From Lachnospiraceae bacterium (GTDB lineage Bacteria > Bacillota > Clostridia > Lachnospirales > Lachnospiraceae), in contig CAJTEW010000013.1 of the NCBI GenBank assembly GCA_910575605.1, forward strand, positions 38,343-102,342: a DNA stretch of 64,000 bases, in the 5' to 3' direction. Made by a program: the position numbers and the translations under genes. The notes beneath the pieces are model-generated. The model was not told the DNA's origin, did not search any database, and was given only the letters and a program-made list of their open reading frames with translations. Below, piece after piece: positions 47,851 through 56,146 of this stretch (position 1 is the stretch's first letter; each line of letters begins with the position of its first letter).

Positions 47851-49134
47851 ATGGACGCAAGTAGTCTAATGGAGCAGATATTAAGTAAAGATAATCTCAA
47901 TACGGCATATCTGCAAGTCGTACGAAACAAAGGTGCAGAAGGAGTGGATGGAATGAAGTACACGGAACTTAAAGAACACCTTGCAAGGAACGGCGAAATC
48001 ATCAAGGAACAGTTGAGGACAAGAAAATACAAACCTCAACCAGTACGCAGAGTGGAGATACCAAAGTCAGATGGTGGTGTCAGAAACCTGGGAGTACCAA
48101 CAGTAACAGACCGATTTGTACAGCAAGCCATAGCACAGGTAATAACACCAATCTATGAGAAACAATTCCATGAGAATAGTTATGGATTTAGACCGAATAG
48201 ATGTGCACAACAAGCAATCATCACAGCATTAGACATGATGAATGGCGGCAATGAATGGATAGTTGACATTGACTTGGAAAAGTTCTTTGATACAGTAAAC
48301 CATGATAAACTGATGACCTTAATTGGTAAAACAATCAAGGACGGAGATGTAATCTCAATCATTAGAAAGTTCCTTGTCAGTGGAATTATGGTAGAGGATG
48401 AATACAGGGAATGCGTGATAGGAACACCGCAAGGTGGAAATCTGTCACCACTTCTTGCTAACATCATGCTGAATGAACTGGATAAGGAAATGGAGAAAAG
48501 AGGATTAAATTTTGTTAGATATGCAGACGACTGCATTATAATGGTCGGAAGCGAAATGTCGGCAAAGAGGGTGATGAGAAACCTCACAAAGTTTATTGAA
48601 GAGAAACTGGGGCTCAAAGTAAACATGACAAAGAGTAAAGTAGACAGACCAAGCGGTCTTAAATATCTCGGATTTGGATTTTACTTTGATAGCAGAGCGC
48701 ACCAATTTAAGGCAAAGCCACATGCAGAATCAGTAGCAAAGCTCAAAGCAAGAATGAAACAACTCACTTGTCGTAGTTGGGGCGTAGGAAATGACTACAA
48801 GGTTAAGAAGCTAAATGAACTAATCAGAGGGTGGATTAACTACTTCAAGATAGGAAGTATGAAAACCCTTTGTGCAAAGTTGGACAGTAACATTCGTTAT
48901 CGGCTGCGCATGTGCATCTGGAAACATTGGAAAACGCCACAAAATAGGGCAAAGAATTTGATGAAACTAGGAATTGAAAAGAACAGAGCCTATCATGTCG
49001 CATACGCAGGATACAGAATAGCGTATGTATGCAATAAAGGAGCTGTAAATGTTGCGATAAGCAACAAGAGATTAACCCAATTTGGATTAATCTCAATGTT
49101 GGATTACTACACCGAAAGGTGTGTTACTTGTTAA
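47851..49134 (+). CDS. ltrA: group II intron-encoded reverse transcriptase/maturase
   Basis: The 427-residue protein has the RT domain (VVRNKGAEGVDGMKYTEL, GVPTVTDRFVQQAIAQV, YGFRPNRCAQQA, IDLEKFFDTVNHDKL, GTPQGGNLSPLLANI, YADD in FVRYADDC, and LKYLGFGFYF). The maturase thumb region follows (IRGWINYFKIGSM). No HNH endonuclease domain is present at the C-terminus, as in class C and D-like introns. The ATG at 47851 follows GGAAAGGAACG. It keeps all the catalytic residues I can see, so the protein could still act in trans even though its own intron is broken. Confidence 0.95.
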   Translation: MDASSLMEQILSKDNLNTAYLQVVRNKGAEGVDGMKYTELKEHLARNGEIIKEQLRTRKYKPQPVRRVEIPKSDGGVRNLGVPTVTDRFVQQAIAQVITPIYEKQFHENSYGFRPNRCAQQAIITALDMMNGGNEWIVDIDLEKFFDTVNHDKLMTLIGKTIKDGDVISIIRKFLVSGIMVEDEYRECVIGTPQGGNLSPLLANIMLNELDKEMEKRGLNFVRYADDCIIMVGSEMSAKRVMRNLTKFIEEKLGLKVNMTKSKVDRPSGLKYLGFGFYFDSRAHQFKAKPHAESVAKLKARMKQLTCRSWGVGNDYKVKKLNELIRGWINYFKIGSMKTLCAKLDSNIRYRLRMCIWKHWKTPQNRAKNLMKLGIEKNRAYHVAYAGYRIAYVCNKGAVNVAISNKRLTQFGLISMLDYYTERCVTC

Positions 49135-49167
49135 GTTGATTGAACCGCCGTGTACCGAACGGTACGC

Positions 49168-50765
49168 CAGACTGTCTAACAAAGCTATTTTCTCATAGAA
49201 ATTTGGCAGTCTAATTGTATGATGCATCTTTTTTTCTTTATACTCACCCATAATTGATAATTTTTAATGTTCTTGAGAGTATACCTTACCTTTTAACTAA
49301 ATTTTTCAGCCAATTCCTGAGTTGAAAACATACTTAATAATCGCTTAAAGTTGTAAGCGATAAACATAGAGGCAGCTTCTGCATTAACATTTTCTATTTT
49401 TCGTCTCAAGAAAAAGCTGTATCCCAGAGTTCTCTTTACTGTTCCAAAAGGATGCTCAACGATGCATCTCCTTTGCTTGTAAATGTTGTTGTTATTCCGG
49501 GTTTCTTCATAAACAGCATCTAATACACTTTCATGCTCCCATCTTTGGATTGTTCTTCCAGATTTTGATGAAGTACAACTATTTCTACATTTGCAATCAG
49601 CACAAGAGGAGCATTTGTATTTTTTATATTTCATACCATTCTTCGATGTGTTTTCGAAAAAATCCAGCCGCTGACCTGTTGGGCAAATGTAAATATCCCG
49701 TTCGGGATCATACGTGAATTTTTCTTTCCGGAACTCATTATCTTTGGTGCTATTATTAGCCTTTGCCTTCTTTATTAAGACAGTCATTCCATCATCTATG
49801 CATTTCTTTATTTCAGTTCCATTATAATATCCAGTATCCGCAACAACAGCGCATTCTTCAATGTTCAACAACTCTGTTGCATCCTTAGCCATCACATAAA
49901 GCTGATTTTGATCGTTAATGTCATTTGTTGTAGATATATCTATAATAAAATGATTTTGGGCATCGACAACTGATTGAACATTATAACAAATATCTAGAGA
50001 GCCATTATTCTTCATTCGTCTCGAATCAGGATCAGTAATACTTTTTTGCTCAAGTCCTTCATCCTTTAGTTCTTGTTTTTGCTGAATATACTGTTCCTTC
50101 AATTCTTGATAAGTTTTTAACTTTTCTTTGAACTCTGGTTCGCTTTGATTTTCTTTTTCAATAGCCATAAGATATGCTTTTATCTGCTCATCTGCATAAG
50201 CTATCTTTTTCTTCAATCCACTTTGAGTAATGCAGTTGTGCTTGCTATTCTGGGCTCGAATCTTGGTGCCATCGATAGCTATAAGCTTACCATCAATTAA
50301 ACCCCATCCTTTAAGTATGAGTGATAGATTGCGAAGAGTACTATGAAAGGCTTCACGATTATTTTTTACAAATCCAGCTATAGTTCCATGATCTGGTGTG
50401 ATTGCATTAATCAGCCACATCAGTTCTATATTTCGCTTGCACTCAACTTCTAGAGCACGGCTTGATCTAACCTTATTAAGATAACCATAAATATGGAGTT
50501 TCAATAAATCGGAACGACGATATGGAGATTGGCCTCTATTATTTCCACTGTATTCTACAAATCCTAATTCCATTAAATCTAAAGAATTAACATAAGCATC
50601 AATAACACGAACAGAATTATCTTTATCAATAAGGTCATCTAATGATGCAGTTATCATTTTAGTTTGATTTCTATCTGTTCCAACAATATATGCCATAATC
50701 AAACCTCCTAGTTCCCATATTTTGTGATTTAATTATACCATTTATTCTAATTGTTAGACAGTCTG
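49168..50765 (-). mobile_element. IS1182-family insertion sequence, complete
   Basis: The 1598-bp element has perfect 15-bp terminal inverted repeats, CAGACTGTCTAACAA at the left and TTGTTAGACAGTCTG at the right. It is flanked by the 4-bp direct repeat ACGC (49164-49167 and 50766-50769), the duplication length expected for this family. It carries one intact transposase gene. It sits within domain V of the group II intron. Confidence 0.92.
49293..50696 (-). CDS. IS1182-family transposase
   Basis: The 467-residue DDE-type transposase has the N-terminal DNA-binding region (RSDLLKLHIYGYLNKVRSSR), the first catalytic Asp in GKLIAIDGTKIRAQNS, the second in CAVVADTGYYNGTEI, and the C-terminal Cys-rich region plus CIVEHPFGTVKRTLGY that carries the final Glu. 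The ATG at 50696 follows TAGGAGGTTTG. A TTG two codons earlier is less likely. The frame is intact, so the IS may still be active. Confidence 0.93.
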   Translation of the reverse strand: MAYIVGTDRNQTKMITASLDDLIDKDNSVRVIDAYVNSLDLMELGFVEYSGNNRGQSPYRRSDLLKLHIYGYLNKVRSSRALEVECKRNIELMWLINAITPDHGTIAGFVKNNREAFHSTLRNLSLILKGWGLIDGKLIAIDGTKIRAQNSKHNCITQSGLKKKIAYADEQIKAYLMAIEKENQSEPEFKEKLKTYQELKEQYIQQKQELKDEGLEQKSITDPDSRRMKNNGSLDICYNVQSVVDAQNHFIIDISTTNDINDQNQLYVMAKDATELLNIEECAVVADTGYYNGTEIKKCIDDGMTVLIKKAKANNSTKDNEFRKEKFTYDPERDIYICPTGQRLDFFENTSKNGMKYKKYKCSSCADCKCRNSCTSSKSGRTIQRWEHESVLDAVYEETRNNNNIYKQRRCIVEHPFGTVKRTLGYSFFLRRKIENVNAEAASMFIAYNFKRLLSMFSTQELAEKFS

Positions 50766-50928
50766 ACGCACGGTGGTGTGAGAGGTCGAAATTTCTCAAT
50801 TATGAGAAATTTCTCCTACTCGATATATATAAAATACACTTGACATGGTTGCTGCGACCAAGATTAGTATAAGATAAAGGATAGAAGTTCGCGAACCTAC
50901 TGTATACAAATTTAAAGGAGGAGAAAAA

Positions 50929-51471
50929 ATGTTAAAAAAAGATGACAAGACTAATTACGACAATTTTTTAAAGGATATCAGAATGAATGAACCAACTAGT
51001 GACGAGGAGCTTAGGGAAGCTGTAAAATCGGCGATTAAGGACCGGTCAAAATTTTTTTACTGTGTTTATAAGACATTGACAGAACTACATCCGGAGATTG
51101 ACGTGGCAGAAGTTATGAGAGAGGCATCCCGCCAGTTTGGCGCCAGCCGTTCAGGTAATTTTCATGGTACAGATGACTGTCGTGAGGTTGTGAAGAATGA
51201 TTTTCCAAAAGAGGCAATGCTGGTTTATGATGTTGATATTGAGGAGTTGAATGAGGACAAAGCAGTCTGCAATTTTAAAAAATGTCCGCACATGGAGGTA
51301 TTTGAAGAATTAGGGTGTACACCAGAGGAAATGGAGCATTTTTGTCTGGATATGTTGATTCATGGAGATTATGCAGCTTATTCTGGCTGTAAAGATATCG
51401 AATTAAGCTTTCCGCAGATACTGGCCCGCGGGGAGTCTGTATGTGGGTATACTCTGACTAAGAAAAAGTAG
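50929..51471 (+). CDS. L-2-amino-thiazoline-4-carboxylic acid hydrolase-like protein
   Basis: This 180-residue protein resembles the ATC hydrolase family (PF14196 type). The C-terminal part has CNFKKCPHMEVFEELGC and HFCLDMLIHGDYAAYSG with conserved Cys and Asp. Known members open a thiazoline ring to give cysteine, but many homologues have untested roles. GGAGGAG precedes the ATG. It is the first gene after the intron's 3' exon junction and lies 12 bp before the BCCT transporter, so it is likely co-transcribed with it. Confidence 0.65.
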   Translation: MLKKDDKTNYDNFLKDIRMNEPTSDEELREAVKSAIKDRSKFFYCVYKTLTELHPEIDVAEVMREASRQFGASRSGNFHGTDDCREVVKNDFPKEAMLVYDVDIEELNEDKAVCNFKKCPHMEVFEELGCTPEEMEHFCLDMLIHGDYAAYSGCKDIELSFPQILARGESVCGYTLTKKK

Positions 51472-51483
51472 GAGGTGTACAGT

Positions 51484-53064
51484 ATGGAAAAAATAAAAGG
51501 TCCAAAGATTGACATGACGCTTGCAGTCCCTACATTGGCTGTTACACTGGCTGTGGCTCTTTGCCTTATTATTGCACCTGATAGAAGCGCAAGTGTGATT
51601 AATACTCTCCTTGGCTTTTTGACAAATCAGTTTGGATGGCTTTTTGAAATCGCAGGGCTTGGGGCGCTCCTGTTTTGTCTGTGGCTTTCCTTCAGCCGCT
51701 ATGGAAGAATAAAACTGGGAGGCAGGGAAGAGAAGCCAGTACATTCAACAATAACCTGGTTTGCAATGCTGTTTTGTACAGGTATAGGAACAACCTTGTT
51801 TTACTGGTCGGTGGCAGAACCACTATCGTATCTTATGGGACCGCCAAACGGGGTGATTCCAGGCAGTGAGTTTGGTCAAGCGGCAGCAGGAGAATTTGCC
51901 CTGTCTTATGGTTTTTTTCATTGGGGATTTACTGCATGGGCGCTTTATATCATACCTACAATTGCAATTGCTTATTCTGTCTATGTACGTAAGCAGAGTG
52001 CATTTCGTTTCAGCATAGCATGCCAGGGGGTATTAAAGGAGCACAGTAAAGGAGTTTTGGGAAAGATAATAGACGTTCTGGCGCTCTTTGGTATTTTTGG
52101 TGCGACAATGGCATCGATAGGTACGGGTGTTCCGCTTCTGGCAGAGCTTGTTCATGGGCTGTTCGGATGGGAAAATAATTTTGCAATGACAGTTGGAATC
52201 ATAATTGTATGGCTGGCCTTATTTGGAACCAGTGTATATCTTGGATTGGAAAAAGGGATTGCCCGTCTGTCGGATATCAATCTTGTGATATCATATGGAC
52301 TACTGCTCATTGTTTTACTGGCTGGTCCTACAATGTATATTTTAAATCTTGGAACAAACAGTATTGGCCTGATGTTTGATAATTTTCTGCGGATGAGCCT
52401 TTGGACAGATCCAATTGCGGCAGGAGGATTTCCCCAGGGATGGACAACTTTTTATTTTGCATGGTGGCTGGCTTTTGGTCCCGTTATGGGCTTGTTTGTA
52501 GCAAAAGTTTCCCGAGGACGTACCATTAAGCAGGTTGTGCTGGGAGAACTGCTTGCAGGTACTATGGGGTGCTGGTTGTATTTCTTTGTTTTTGGGGGCT
52601 ATGGAATAAGCCTGGAATTCAGCGGAAAGCTTGCACTTTCTGAAATTTTCGCGGCATCTGGAGGTAACACGGCAATTGTTGAAGTTTTAAAGACACTTCC
52701 TCTGCCAGGATTTATTCTAATACTTGCAATTGTAAATGGCTTTATTTTTTCAGGAACCTCTTATGATTCTGCAGCGTATACACTTGCATTTAGCACATTG
52801 AAGGTTCAGGAGGAAAAAAGTGAAAACCAGGAGGAACCTGCCAGATGGTGGAGACTTGTATGGGCAGGCATGCTGGCATTTGGGGCTTTGGGTCTGCTGA
52901 TGGTCGGAGGGCTTTCTTCTTTACAGACAGCATGTGTTGTAGTAGGGCTTCCTTTGATTTTCGTGTTTGTAATTATGACCATATCATTCCTGAAATGGGC
53001 AAAAGAAGATTTTGGAGCAGCTTCAGATAAAGAGATTTTGTTTATAGAGACAAAAGAAGAATAG
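51484..53064 (+). CDS. BCCT family (betaine/carnitine/choline) transporter
   Basis: The 526-residue protein has about twelve membrane segments and the BCCT signature around the Trp-rich helix (FYFAWWLAFGPVMGLFVAKVSRGRT) and ATVGSGVP-like helices (FGIFGATMASIGTGVPLL). It imports small zwitterions or quaternary amines using a Na+ or H+ gradient. The ATG at 51484 follows AGGAGGTG. The substrate is not evident. The downstream aldehyde dehydrogenase could suggest a catabolic rather than osmotic role. Confidence 0.9.
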   Translation: MEKIKGPKIDMTLAVPTLAVTLAVALCLIIAPDRSASVINTLLGFLTNQFGWLFEIAGLGALLFCLWLSFSRYGRIKLGGREEKPVHSTITWFAMLFCTGIGTTLFYWSVAEPLSYLMGPPNGVIPGSEFGQAAAGEFALSYGFFHWGFTAWALYIIPTIAIAYSVYVRKQSAFRFSIACQGVLKEHSKGVLGKIIDVLALFGIFGATMASIGTGVPLLAELVHGLFGWENNFAMTVGIIIVWLALFGTSVYLGLEKGIARLSDINLVISYGLLLIVLLAGPTMYILNLGTNSIGLMFDNFLRMSLWTDPIAAGGFPQGWTTFYFAWWLAFGPVMGLFVAKVSRGRTIKQVVLGELLAGTMGCWLYFFVFGGYGISLEFSGKLALSEIFAASGGNTAIVEVLKTLPLPGFILILAIVNGFIFSGTSYDSAAYTLAFSTLKVQEEKSENQEEPARWWRLVWAGMLAFGALGLLMVGGLSSLQTACVVVGLPLIFVFVIMTISFLKWAKEDFGAASDKEILFIETKEE

Positions 53065-53068
53065 ACAG

Positions 53069-53105
53069 CCAGGTGTGGCAGCGGTTTTTCCGCTGCCACA
53101 CCTGG
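53069..53105 (+). terminator. 16-bp perfect hairpin between the BCCT and aldehyde dehydrogenase genes
   Basis: CCAGGTGTGGCAGCGG (53069-53084) and CCGCTGCCACACCTGG (53090-53105) pair perfectly around TTTTT. There is no following T-run, so it may be a weak terminator, an mRNA processing site or a stability element that lowers expression of the downstream gene. Confidence 0.75.
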
Positions 53106-53153
53106 TATAAATATTTAGACTTAATAAAAAATGGATTTAAGGAGAAAATAATT

Positions 53154-54608
53154 ATGGATATAAAGCTTGAAAAGATGTATGGATTGTTTATCAATGGCGA
53201 GTTTGTCCCGGCACAGTCTGGAAGGACATTTAAGACATGTAATCCGGCTACAGGAGAGGTACTTGCACAAATTGCAATGGCCAGTGCAGATGACGTAGAT
53301 TGTGCAGTAAAAGCTGCGTGGGCTGCATTTTCCTCATGGAAGAAAACAACAGCAAGAGAACGTTCTGAAATTATGTGGAAAATATCAGACATTGTAGAAG
53401 AAAATTTGGAATATTTCTCTACAATTGAGACACTAGATAATGGAAAAACCCTGGAAGAGGCACGTGCAGATATTACAGATGTAGTAGACCAGTTTCGCTA
53501 CTTTGCCGGCTGTATACGTACAGATGAGGGTTCTTATGTGGAGCAGGACAACCACGGATTCAATATTATAAGGAAAGAACCTTTAGGGGTTGTAGCCCAG
53601 ATTGTACCATGGAACTATCCATTATCTATGGCCGGATGGAAAATGGCTCCTGCTCTGGCAGCAGGAAACTGCATTGTTATTAAGCCAGCCAGCAATACTC
53701 CTCTTTCACTTCTGGAGTTTGCCCGTCTGGCAGGAAAGGAGCTTCCCAATGGTGTATTAAATGTGGTTACAGGAAGCGGACATGACTGCGGAGAGGCACT
53801 TACAGCCCATCCAGGTATACGCAAGGTAGCATTTACCGGATCTACAGATGTAGGAACAGGTGTGGGGGAAACTGCGGGTAAGAATATGATTCCATTTACA
53901 TTGGAGCTGGGAGGAAAGTCAGCACATATTATATTTCCAGACTGTCAGTGGGACAGGGCACTTAATGCAGTGAAGGGAGGAATTCTTGGATGTGCTGGAC
54001 AGATATGCAGTGCGGGTTCCCGTTTGTTTGTTCATAAGGATATTTATGACAAATTTGTTGAGGAATTAGCAGACTGCTTTGCTAAAGTAAGAGTAGGAAA
54101 CGGTCTGGAATCAGGCATAGAAATGGGTCCCTTGGTTGATGAACGTCAGATGGAAACGGTTCTTAAATATATAGATATAGGAATAAAAGAGGGGGCCCGG
54201 CTGGTAACAGGAGGCAGGCGTATCACAGAGAAATTTTATAATGAAGGCTTTTTTATTGAACCTACACTATTTGCAGATGTGACAAATCATATGCGTATTG
54301 CTCAGGAGGAAATATTCGGACCTGTTCTTTCAGCAATTCCATTTACAAGTGAAAAAGAAGTTATTGAAATGGCAAATGATTCACCATACGGACTGGCAGG
54401 TGGTGTATGGACACAGGATATCAACCGCGGGATCCGGGTGGTCAGCCAAATAGACGCAGGCCTGATGTGGTTAAATACCTTTGATATGTATCCTGCAGGT
54501 ACGCCGTTTGGAGGATATAAAAAATCTGGATTTGGACGTGAGGCACATAAGATGACAATGGAAGAGTACTTTCAGGTAAAAACAATTTATGTTAGTATAG
54601 AAGAATAG
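53154..54608 (+). CDS. NAD-dependent aldehyde dehydrogenase
   Basis: This 484-residue class I-type aldehyde dehydrogenase has NAD site VAFTGSTDVGTGV, catalytic Glu in FTLELGGKSAHI and catalytic Cys in GCAGQICSAGSRLF. The family includes betaine aldehyde and gamma-aminobutyraldehyde dehydrogenases. The exact substrate cannot be assigned. The ATG at 53154 follows AAGGAGA. An upstream reading frame beginning at 53073 would run through the hairpin and is rejected. It follows the BCCT gene, suggesting that the imported compound is oxidised through an aldehyde. Confidence 0.93.
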   Translation: MDIKLEKMYGLFINGEFVPAQSGRTFKTCNPATGEVLAQIAMASADDVDCAVKAAWAAFSSWKKTTARERSEIMWKISDIVEENLEYFSTIETLDNGKTLEEARADITDVVDQFRYFAGCIRTDEGSYVEQDNHGFNIIRKEPLGVVAQIVPWNYPLSMAGWKMAPALAAGNCIVIKPASNTPLSLLEFARLAGKELPNGVLNVVTGSGHDCGEALTAHPGIRKVAFTGSTDVGTGVGETAGKNMIPFTLELGGKSAHIIFPDCQWDRALNAVKGGILGCAGQICSAGSRLFVHKDIYDKFVEELADCFAKVRVGNGLESGIEMGPLVDERQMETVLKYIDIGIKEGARLVTGGRRITEKFYNEGFFIEPTLFADVTNHMRIAQEEIFGPVLSAIPFTSEKEVIEMANDSPYGLAGGVWTQDINRGIRVVSQIDAGLMWLNTFDMYPAGTPFGGYKKSGFGREAHKMTMEEYFQVKTIYVSIEE

Positions 54609-54642
54609 CTTGGGCTTATTTTCAGGGGATGGAGGAACTGCA

Positions 54643-55425
54643 ATGAAAGATAACAATTATACAGCAGGACAAATTCGTGAAATGCTGGATTTATCACGTT
54701 CAGCTATCCGGTATTATGTAAAAAAGGGGCTTATTTCAGTTGACAAAAATGATGAAAACGGATACCAGTCTTTTAACCAGAAAAACTTTTCGGACTTGAG
54801 AGACATTTCGTATCTCAGACAGATGCTGGGTTTTGGAATTAAAGATATTCAAAACTGTTTTAATGCTTCGTCTCTTGAAGAATATGAAATCCTTTTTAAG
54901 GATAAAAGTCTGGAGCTTGAAGGGGAAATCAAACAGCGGCAGATACAGCTTAAGCGTCTGAAAAAATGGGAATATTACTTAGATTATTTAAAAGAGTATC
55001 CAGATTCTATACGAATTGTAGAATTTCCCCAGGCATTTGTATTTTCTTCCATCCATCCGATGGAAATAGATGATATTCCTTTTTTATGTACCAGCTTTGA
55101 TATGAAGAATCGGGAGATAAAGTTTAACAGTTATGGTTATTGTATTAATGAATTAGCATTAAATGATTTAGATTGTCTTAACGGAACACGGTATCATTTT
55201 TCGGCGGGAGAATATATTTATTCAATGTTTAGTTCGGAATTAGATATGAATAATCCAGACTTAGTAAAGCCTGTTCTTGATTGGGCGCAGAAACAGAATA
55301 TCGAAGTGAAAAACCCTATTTTGGTTGATTATTTTTTCCGGATTAAGAGTCAGGAGAAATATTGTTATTATTATGCAGTTACCATTCCACTAGCTGATTG
55401 TAGCATTAGGATTGAAAGCCTTTAA
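54643..55425 (+). CDS. MerR family transcriptional regulator
   Basis: The 260-residue regulator starts with a MerR helix-turn-helix (YTAGQIREMLDLSRSAIRYYVKKGL, then GYQSFNQ), a coiled coil (about 80-110) and a C-terminal effector-binding region of the GyrI-like kind. GGAGG lies 8 bp before the ATG. It is 34 bp after the aldehyde dehydrogenase on the same strand and ends the cluster with a terminator, so it probably controls these transport and oxidation genes. The effector is unknown. Confidence 0.88.
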   Translation: MKDNNYTAGQIREMLDLSRSAIRYYVKKGLISVDKNDENGYQSFNQKNFSDLRDISYLRQMLGFGIKDIQNCFNASSLEEYEILFKDKSLELEGEIKQRQIQLKRLKKWEYYLDYLKEYPDSIRIVEFPQAFVFSSIHPMEIDDIPFLCTSFDMKNREIKFNSYGYCINELALNDLDCLNGTRYHFSAGEYIYSMFSSELDMNNPDLVKPVLDWAQKQNIEVKNPILVDYFFRIKSQEKYCYYYAVTIPLADCSIRIESL

Positions 55426-55453
55426 AAATTTGTGTTTATATTACTTGTATGTC

Positions 55454-55490
55454 AAAGCCGGTATTTTCGTAGAAGAAAAGCCGGCTTTTC
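55454..55490 (+). terminator. rho-independent terminator
   Basis: AAAGCCGG at 55454-55461 and CCGGCTTT at 55481-55488 form an 8-bp stem, extended inward by TTTTC and GAAAA. It closes the BCCT/aldehyde dehydrogenase/MerR cluster before the purine operon. Confidence 0.85.
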
Positions 55491-55522
55491 ATGTGTAAAT
55501 ATTTTTACTATTTGGTTTTTAG

Positions 55523-55552
55523 TTGATTTAGAATATAAGGCTGGTGTATAAT
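55523..55552 (+). promoter_or_regulatory. purE operon promoter
   Basis: TTGATT at 55523-55528 and TATAAT at 55547-55552 are spaced by 18 bp, about 62 bp before the purE start. I see no purine-riboswitch-like P1-P2-P3 structure in the short leader. Confidence 0.7.
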
Positions 55553-55613
55553 GAAATCGTTGACACAGGACATTAATACAGGATATAAAAAGAGGATGAA
55601 AGGAAAGACAACT

Positions 55614-56126
55614 ATGCCAAAAGTAGGAATTGTGATGGGAAGCGACTCTGACTTAAAGGTCATGAAAAAGGCAGCAGTTATGCTTGAAAAGCTAGGAATT
55701 GATTATGAGATGACAATTATCTCTGCCCACCGGGAGCCGGATGTGTTTTTTGAGTGGGCCAGGGCAGCGGAAGGAAAGGGGATAAAGGTGATTATTGCAG
55801 GAGCCGGTATGGCAGCCCATCTTCCTGGGATGTGTGCGGCTTTGTTTCCAATGCCGGTTGTGGGAGTGCCTATGTCAGGAAAGAACCTTGGAGGAGAGGA
55901 TGCATTATTTTCGATTGTACAAATGCCGCCGGGGATTCCGGTTGCCACAGTAGCTATTGATGGAGGTATGAACGCAGCGATTCTTGCGGCAAAGATTCTT
56001 GCTGTCTCTGACGGAGAACTGTTAGACAAATTAAAAGCATATACTGCCGAGATGAAGGAAACAGTGCAGGCAAAGGCTGCAAAGCTTGAAGAGATCGGTT
56101 ATGAGGCATATTTACAGGATAAATAA
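55614..56126 (+). CDS. purE: N5-carboxyaminoimidazole ribonucleotide mutase PurE
   Basis: PurE converts N5-CAIR to CAIR in purine synthesis. The 170-residue protein has GIVMGSDSDL, SAHREPD and AGMAAHLPGM, typical of class I PurE with its catalytic histidine. AAAGGAAAG lies 9-14 bp before the ATG at 55614. Two upstream in-frame ATGs (55551, 55596) would add a non-conserved leader. It opens purE-purM-purN-purD. Confidence 0.96.
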   Translation: MPKVGIVMGSDSDLKVMKKAAVMLEKLGIDYEMTIISAHREPDVFFEWARAAEGKGIKVIIAGAGMAAHLPGMCAALFPMPVVGVPMSGKNLGGEDALFSIVQMPPGIPVATVAIDGGMNAAILAAKILAVSDGELLDKLKAYTAEMKETVQAKAAKLEEIGYEAYLQDK

Positions 56127-56146
56127 ATATCAGGGAGAGTATACGT

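Larger units (their letters stand above)
47362..50824 (+). mobile_element. group II intron, interrupted by an IS element
   Basis: The RNA starts GTTTGCCCAGCATGGGC and ends CTCCTACTCGAT at 50824, matching bacterial group II intron ends. It carries an intron-encoded reverse transcriptase in domain IV. Domain V is recognisable: GAACCGCCGTG, stem TACC-GAAC-GGTA, then CACGGTGGT. The 1598-bp IS plus a 4-bp duplication is inserted in its 3' half, between 49167 and 50766. Removal of one duplication copy and the IS restores a complete domain V. As it stands, splicing and mobility should be lost. The 5' end G is inferred by alignment to related introns. Confidence 0.85.

Noticed and set aside
48180..48626. 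Open frame on the minus strand inside the reverse transcriptase gene
   Set aside because: It lies fully inside the intact RT gene, shows no domain and has no ribosome site.
47851..49134. Reverse transcriptase as a retron or DGR defence gene
   Set aside because: The surrounding RNA has group II intron 5' end, domain V and 3' end, and the protein has a maturase thumb. No retron msr/msd or variable repeat is present.
55426..55613. Purine riboswitch before purE
   Set aside because: The leader is short and no three-way junction with conserved loops is seen. The only strong structure is the terminator of the upstream cluster.
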